From Chamaea fasciata (Eukaryota > Chordata > Aves > Passeriformes > Sylviidae): 64,000 nucleotides of DNA. Position 1 is the stretch's first letter. The number at the start of each line of letters is the position of its first letter. This document shows positions 59,461 through 64,000 of the stretch, piece after piece. A model generated the notes under the pieces. The model saw nothing but the letters and a program-made list of their open reading frames with translations. It was not told where the DNA came from and ran no database searches. The stretch spans positions 806,001 to 870,000 of the forward strand of contig JARCOQ010000012.1 of assembly GCA_029207755.1 (NCBI GenBank), given 5' to 3'. The position numbers and the translations under genes are program-made.

Positions 59461-60025
59461 CGTGAGGAGTGAGATGGAACAGTCGGAATCAAGGTTTGCA
59501 TTAAATAACACGGCATTGATGTCGGATCAGATCATTCATGTGAACTGGTTTGATCCCTTTTTTTGCCATTAATTTCCATTCTCCTGTTATGGTCTAAATC
59601 TGTTATTCATTTTGCATAGTATTAAACATTTTTCTTATTTGCAAACATGCAGATGAGGGAGGCAGCTCTGGAAGGCACCGCACAGAGCAGGGCTGTGTCC
59701 AAGGGGCCACTAACCCCTGGGGCTGCCCTCCACATAAAAGCACTTGGAAAATAAAATATTATCTGCAAGCTTTAATTTTTCGGCCTAATTAATTAAATCG
59801 CAGAGGGAAATCCTATGAAAACAATCACCTCACTATAAGCACAACTCAATAAATCCCGAGGAATGGGCACTGGGATAGCAAAAGCAAAATTGTTTGCGTT
59901 CCTAATGTCGGGTTTGACCTGGAAAGGATAACAAAAGAATCTGGCATGAATATGTATTTTTATAGGGAGTGCTGCTGGTAAACAGACTGAATAAAAGCAA
60001 AGGGATTATTTTAAAATAGTTTCTC
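59461..60025. other. Candidate conserved non-coding block
   Basis: About 560 bp unique and motif-dense: GGTTTGCATTAAATAACACGGC, TGATGTCGGATCAGATCATTC, GCCATTAATTTCC, CCTAATTAATTAAATCGC, CGTTCCTAATGTCGGG and GAATAAAAGCAAAGGG. TAATTAATTA is a paired homeodomain palindrome. With its neighbours it forms the richest enhancer-like stretch of the window, 1.7-2.6 kb left of the CpG island. Confidence 0.45.
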
Positions 60026-60224
60026 CTAAACTCTCAATATGTTTAATCTGACGATATGAAAAACCATCCATAAAGCAGAAACACATTCAGCCCCTACAAA
60101 ATTCTGTACAGAGAAGTGAAAAGGGTTTCAGCAGAAGAAAACAAACAAACAGCAGAAATCCTGCAAAGCTGCGGCATCTCCCCACGCCCGCCTGCTCTCC
60201 AGCGCCGAGATAAAGACCCAATCT

Positions 60225-60390
60225 GCTCATCAAACACCTCCGGGCTCGGCCATCTAATAGGAACAAATTGGCAATGACTGCCCAAGCAAGTAACACAGGC
60301 CCACTGATTTGTAGATTGATACTGATGCCTAATGATCCCCTTGGGCAGATCAATAGCAACAATCCTCATCCCTGCCTTTCTTCTTTATTG
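60225..60390. other. Candidate conserved non-coding element
   Basis: Compact block with CCATCTAATAGG, TAGATTGATACTGATGCC (PBX/MEIS-like TGATTGAT-type words), CCTAATGATCC and AGATCAATAG. A 9-nt inverted pair, ctgcccaag / cttgggcag (about 60279-60287 and 60339-60347), encloses the motif core. It ends sharply at a CpG-rich patch. Confidence 0.4.
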
Positions 60391-60394
60391 GCAC

Positions 60395-60645
60395 GGCGGA
60401 GCGAGCGCGGGGAACGGTGTGCGCGCACACGGCTGCAGGTGCCGGCCCAGGGCCGGGCACCCCAAGGGCCCCGAGCCAGGGCTGCCCCGCTGTGTGCTGG
60501 GGCTGGGCCTGCCCACACCGCTGCCCCCGGGCACGGAGCCCTTGGCACACAGGCACACGGGCTGTCTGCACCCCAGAGCGCCCTGCACGCGGGCCGGGCC
60601 TGCGGCCACGGCGACGAGAAGCACAGAGACCGGGGTAACGAGAGA
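60395..60645. other. CpG-rich patch
   Basis: About 250 bp of GC-rich DNA with CpG (GGCGGAGCGAGCGCGGGGAACGGTGTGCGCGC, GGCCGGGCC, CACGGCGACG). It is a possible small island or shore. Overlapping chance frames occur on both strands, and no exon is recognised. Confidence 0.45.
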
Positions 60646-60844
60646 AAAGCCAACGCTGAGCAGCTGGGCTGAGAGCTGAAGGCCAGCCTGGCATTCGGGT
60701 GCCACAGCCGTGCGGGACACTGGGCACGCTTCGGTGAGCAGGGCACGCAGGCAGGTGCTTTGTCCTGCTGGAACTGGGTTACACCTCTCTCCTGCTCCAT
60801 CTCTCACCTTTTCCCTCTTCTCCCCTCAGCTCACTCCTTGTCTC

Positions 60845-61075
60845 TTGCTGCAATCAGGCACTATCAGCACAGGGGTTTTATTCAGTTACCCTGGAGTCAC
60901 TTTCATCTGCTCGTTCCGGCCCCATGCCTCGAAGGAATTAGGGATTTTCTATTTATTTATCAATCTAGTGAATATGGTTATCCCATTAGTAGATCCTTTT
61001 AAAGTCCCTGGTAGAACCTAAGAAAAACTAATGGAGTTGATTTGCATTGGGGTTTTTTTCCCAGTGAATTAATGC
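60845..61075. other. Candidate conserved non-coding element
   Basis: Unique block with ATTCAGTTACCC, GAATTAGGG, ATTTATTTATCAATCTAGTG, CCCATTAGTAG, GAGTTGATTTGC and GAATTAATGCC. It is the last CNE-like block before the right-hand CpG island, about 0.7 kb away. Confidence 0.4.
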
Positions 61076-61690
61076 CAGTGATGTTCTGCAGAACCACACA
61101 TGGTCACCGCCACCTCGGGGTGCTGGCAGACATCCCCCGCAGCACTCCACTCCCCTGGAAATCGCTCTCTCCATGAACAACCACGTACAAACCGAAGACG
61201 TGATCAGGCATACCCAAATCACCAGGCAGGAAAACAGAGGGGAAGGAATAATGTAGCACAAAGTTTGTGGCTCCTGAGGATGAAGCGCTAATTTTGCATT
61301 AAGGTGTGTGATGTCACGGCAGTGTCCCCCAGGCCGGGCACACAGCCGGGGGTGCAGCCCGGGCCCCACCAGGCGTGGGGAGGGCAGGCACCGATTTTAA
61401 ATCCTATTCAGTCTCAAGATCTGCTTTGTTCAGCAATCACCTGGCTACTCTTATTCTTCAGGGCTCTTTTATTAAAATGTGGATAAAGCAGAAGGCAAAG
61501 GATAAAATTAAATTCCATTGACTGTAAATTTCTAAATCATCCCTCCAATAAAGGATTTTCCTTTAATAACAAAAACGCCTTTCCCATCTTTTTGCCGATC
61601 TCGGCGTATACTCGCAATAAAACGGGGCCGCGTGAACACCTTTGTAACTCGACCCTTCCAGTGCATAAATTAATCATTTTCCAAATCCTG
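61076..61690. other. Unique sequence upstream of the CpG island
   Basis: No gene or repeat is recognised. AT-rich stretches at 61430-61580 and 61590-61690 carry TTTAATAACAAAAACGCC and CATAAATTAATCATTTTCC, again homeodomain-like. Confidence 0.4.
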
Positions 61691-61945
61691 TCTTTTCTTT
61701 CCTTAAGTTCCCGGGCGCAGGGGCCGTGCCTTGACCATCGCAAAACTCAAATTCCCACTAATGGTGAGTGTAATCATGGCAATCACCACCATCACGGCCA
61801 GGAAAGCCGGGTCCCGTCGGCCCCTGACATCAATCAGCGAAGCGGGGGCCCCCCCGCGCCCCCCGGCAGCGATCGCGTCCGTTCCCCGCGCGTCGGGGTC
61901 ACCCCCGCTGCCGTCCCGGCCTCGCACCTCCGCCGCCGCCAGGGC

Positions 61946-61975
61946 GGGACGGGACGGGACGGGACGGGACGGGAC
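61946..61975 (+). repeat. (GGGAC)6 in the CpG island
   Basis: Six perfect GGGAC pentamers. G3-N2 spacing makes it quadruplex-capable, and each unit adds a CpG. It sits about 100 bp from the E-box/octamer cluster. Confidence 0.95.
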
Positions 61976-62074
61976 GGACGGGGCCGGTGTCCCCCGCGTC
62001 CCCAGGTCCCCCCCCGAGCCCCGGGTGGGAAAGGAGCGGGCGAGGGAGGGGAGCGAGGGGAGGGGGAGCAGCCG

Positions 62075-62135
62075 CACGTGTGACGCGCCCGGCCGCCCAT
62101 TTGCATATTCACATCAGCGCCGCGCCCACTTAAGC
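62075..62135. promoter_or_regulatory. E-box / CRE-like / octamer cluster
   Basis: CACGTG (62075-62080), TGACGCG (62081-62087), ATTTGCAT (62099-62106, POU octamer) and CTTAAG (62129-62134) lie within 60 bp of CpG-dense DNA. The AT-rich octamer conspicuously interrupts the GC-rich island. This is typical of a proximal promoter, but functional use is inferred. Confidence 0.5.
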
Positions 62136-62295
62136 AGCGCGAGGCGAAGGTGTCTCCTCCACCCAGGCAGCACCCACCCACCACCCGCACCCACCTCCCA
62201 CCTCCACCTTCCCCGGCGCTCCCCGCAAGCCGCGCTCCCAGCCCAAAAGGCAGGGCGCGGGGGGCCGGCAGGAGGGTGGGCGCAGGCTGCCTTAC

Positions 62296-62410
62296 CTCCG
62301 CTCCCGCGCTCCCAGGGATTCCCCGTGCTTCCGCCAGCAATTTTGGAGAGCCATCCTTCAAGGGTTTTTAGTTCTGTCTTTCTCTCTCTTCCTCCTCCTC
62401 CTCTTCCCGT
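62296..62410 (-). other. Candidate 5' exon with donor (minus strand)
   Basis: Read on the minus strand, a consensus donor GAG|GTAAGG falls with its last exonic base at 62296. A TTTATAAA motif lies about 15-30 bp upstream of a plausible start around 62400. An ATG context (gaaggATGgc) opens a 19-codon frame into the donor, but it matches no protein I know, so the exon may be untranslated. The TATA-like word is palindromic and could equally serve the plus strand (TATAAAAA). Confidence 0.3.
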
Positions 62411-62713
62411 GTTGTGACTGGGTTTATAAAAAAAATAAAAAAAGACAACTCCATGTAAGCTCGCAGCCAGGGCACGGCGAAGTCTGGGGCTCCGGGGGGA
62501 GGGAGCAGCGGAGGGAGGGTCACAGCTCCATGCCTTACAAAAGGCAACCCAAAGCCTGGATATTTTTTTTTAATATCGTACACAAAACGCCGCCGCACAT
62601 ACACACGTAACGCAGGCCCCGGACCTGGCGCTAATTAGGTTTTTGCCCCAAACCGTGGAGGTTCAGCCTACGACACGAGCAAACGGCACGGGCTGGGAGG
62701 TGTGAGCCCTCAC

Positions 62714-62860
62714 CTGGCCGAGCCCCCCGCAGCGGGCGCCCACCGGGGCCCGGCTTTATGGGGCGCGTCGAGAGCTCCCGGCGCGGCGGGGACCGGGCTC
62801 AGCCGTGACACGCGGCACCGACCCGCGCGATTCCAACCCCGGGGCTCTTCCGGGGGTATT
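62714..62860 (-). other. Alternative candidate 5' exon with donor (minus strand)
   Basis: Minus-strand CAG|GTGAGG (last exonic base 62714) follows CpG-rich DNA with a CATAAAG TATA-like word about 45 bp upstream. It could be an alternative first exon to the one ending at 62296. No recognisable protein is encoded. Confidence 0.25.
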
Positions 62861-62870
62861 TCTGAACTAA

Positions 62871-63500
62871 TTAATTTTACTATTTCACAGCTCCACTCAC
62901 AGTGGGGAAAAGGCAAAAAAAAAAAAAATTAATAATCGGGGTCGCGTATCCCCTCGCAAACGTCAGGGAAGCAGCGTCGCGTGTGCCGGGACAGGTCTCC
63001 GGGAGCACAGGCCTTTTGTTCTAAGGACACGGCTTTTGTGAGCGGGGCAGCACAGCCAGCCTGGAGCAGCAGGAGGAGGAGGAGGAAGAGGGGAGGGAAG
63101 CCCTTGCACGAGCACACCGTGCACCGCAGCCGCTGTTTCACACCCTCGCATTAGATGTTTGCTGAAAATACACGGTGCACACGTGTGGCACTTTTTTCCC
63201 AACATGTCATTACCGGGAATGATTAAGGGCTTCGTTGCTTCCCAGCGCAAGGTCTCGGCTTGCATTGCTGACTGATGGCTGAATTCCCCCGTACACCTGG
63301 CAACATGATTTTACTGCGATGATGGGCGGCGGGGGGGGGGGGGGGTGAATGCACTTTCCTGAATGTTTTTTCGTACGAAGAATATTTCGGAAAGAGTCAA
63401 ATTTTATTTCGCAGTTGGCAAAAGCAAATTTGCTCCTAAGCTGAGGCGTCGCTAGTCGCGTTTCAGCCCGGAGCACATCTGTCTGGAGAAGTCACAAGCC
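62871..63500. other. Unique sequence with poly-G
   Basis: CpG-bearing to 63160, then AT-moderate. A poly-G run lies at about 63330-63346. A GGA repeat of about 20 bp lies at 63070-63090 (Leu repeat on the minus strand). No exon is recognised. Confidence 0.45.
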
Positions 63501-63604
63501 CCAGAAATAGGTGCTGTGTGTCAGCAAGGCTGGGATGCTCCAGCCCGGTGCGAGGGGAGCGCCGGGGCCGAGGCACACAATGGGAGCTGGAGGCCAGCAG
63601 GGAG
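63500..63604 (+). other. Candidate exon with donor (plus strand)
   Basis: A consensus donor GAG|GTAAGG has its last exonic base at 63604, preceded by a CpG-bearing stretch (gtgcgaggggagcgccgggg) and an ATG at 63580 that reads 8 codons into the donor. This is the only good plus-strand donor near the island that I noticed, apart from ATG|GTGAGT at 61762. The exon start cannot be placed. Confidence 0.25.
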
Positions 63605-64000
63605 GTAAGGGGGGTCTGCCCGTGCCCCCCGGCCAGGAAAGCAGGTCACTCCTTATCAACTGGGTAAGCAAACGCCAAAACAAAGCGTGGGGCTGGATTT
63701 TGACGAGCCAGACACGCTTTCTTATAAAAAATAATTTTCCTGCCTTTGTTTCTCCTCCTTCAAAGCGAGGGGAAGAGCAGGCTGCTATGTTCACACTGGA
63801 TTTCCAAGGGAAAAAAAGATGATTTTTTAAGAATCTGGCCACCAAGCAAGAGTTACTTGTCCTCCCCCCTCCAAAAAGAAAAAAGAAAAAAAAAATCCTC
63901 AACAAGACTCAAAGGATTCCTGAAATAAGAAGAAAGAAAAACATCCAAAACATTAGACACAGAAACATTATATTTCAATATTATCATATGAATTAAATGT
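63605..64000. other. Unique sequence to window end
   Basis: No gene or repeat is recognised. An A-rich stretch lies at about 63875-63960. Confidence 0.5.

Larger units (their letters stand above)
61700..62870. promoter_or_regulatory. Large CpG island, candidate gene promoter
   Basis: The strongest CpG island of the window, densest at 61840-62110 and 62220-62330, resuming at 62465-62860. Gene-start features inside it are GC boxes, an E-box CACGTG (62075-62080) with an adjacent CRE-like TGACGCG (62081-62087), an octamer ATTTGCAT (62099-62106), a TATA-like TTTATAAA (62423-62430), and splice-donor sequences on the minus strand (62296 and 62714). A further plus-strand donor lies outside at 63604. 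Which strand is transcribed cannot be decided from sequence alone. The dense CNE-like DNA to the left argues for a developmental regulator. The gene is not identified. Confidence 0.6.

Overview
This looks like a bird nuclear-genome window, probably a passerine or another neoavian. The only interspersed repeats I can recognise are short CR1 LINE fragments, most keeping the typical avian CR1 3' end (the 'gtttgggttggaaggga' signature or its reverse complement). There are no mammalian SINEs or L1. Simple GC-rich tandem repeats are abundant, and CpG is depleted except in discrete islands. Nothing is bacterial, viral or organellar.

I find no protein-coding exon that I can name. The longest open reading frames (up to 707 codons) lie inside tandem repeats and are artefacts. 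I also see no tRNA, rRNA or CRISPR array. The window is best read as the non-coding regulatory landscape, either intergenic or a giant intron, of a vertebrate developmental-type gene whose promoter region is near the right edge.

Layout: (i) 1-26 kb is mostly unique DNA with about a dozen CR1 fragments and several AT-rich, CpG-poor blocks that look like conserved non-coding elements (CNEs). (ii) 26-46 kb holds six tandem arrays with unrelated units (48, 13, 16, 20, 93/88 and 17 bp), separated by unique AT-rich blocks. (iii) 47.5-52 kb has an AT-rich block, a small CpG-rich patch with a (CCAAA)n repeat, a long imperfect inverted repeat (50282-50539), a poly-C tract, about 930 bp of (GGGAT)n with strong G-quadruplex potential, and a CpG-rich flank. 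(iv) 53.56-54.28 kb is an orphan CpG island. (v) 57.9-61.1 kb is a dense run of CNE-like blocks. (vi) 61.7-62.9 kb is a large CpG island with a (GGGAC)6 repeat, E-box, octamer, a TATA-like motif and good splice-donor sequences on both strands. It is the best candidate for a gene start.

The most unusual single object is the inverted repeat at 50282-50539. Two ~95-nt arms could fold into a long stem with a ~22-nt loop. It looks like an old palindromic (foldback or MITE-like) element or a structured regulatory or RNA element. All conservation statements are inferences from composition and motif content, because no alignment could be run.
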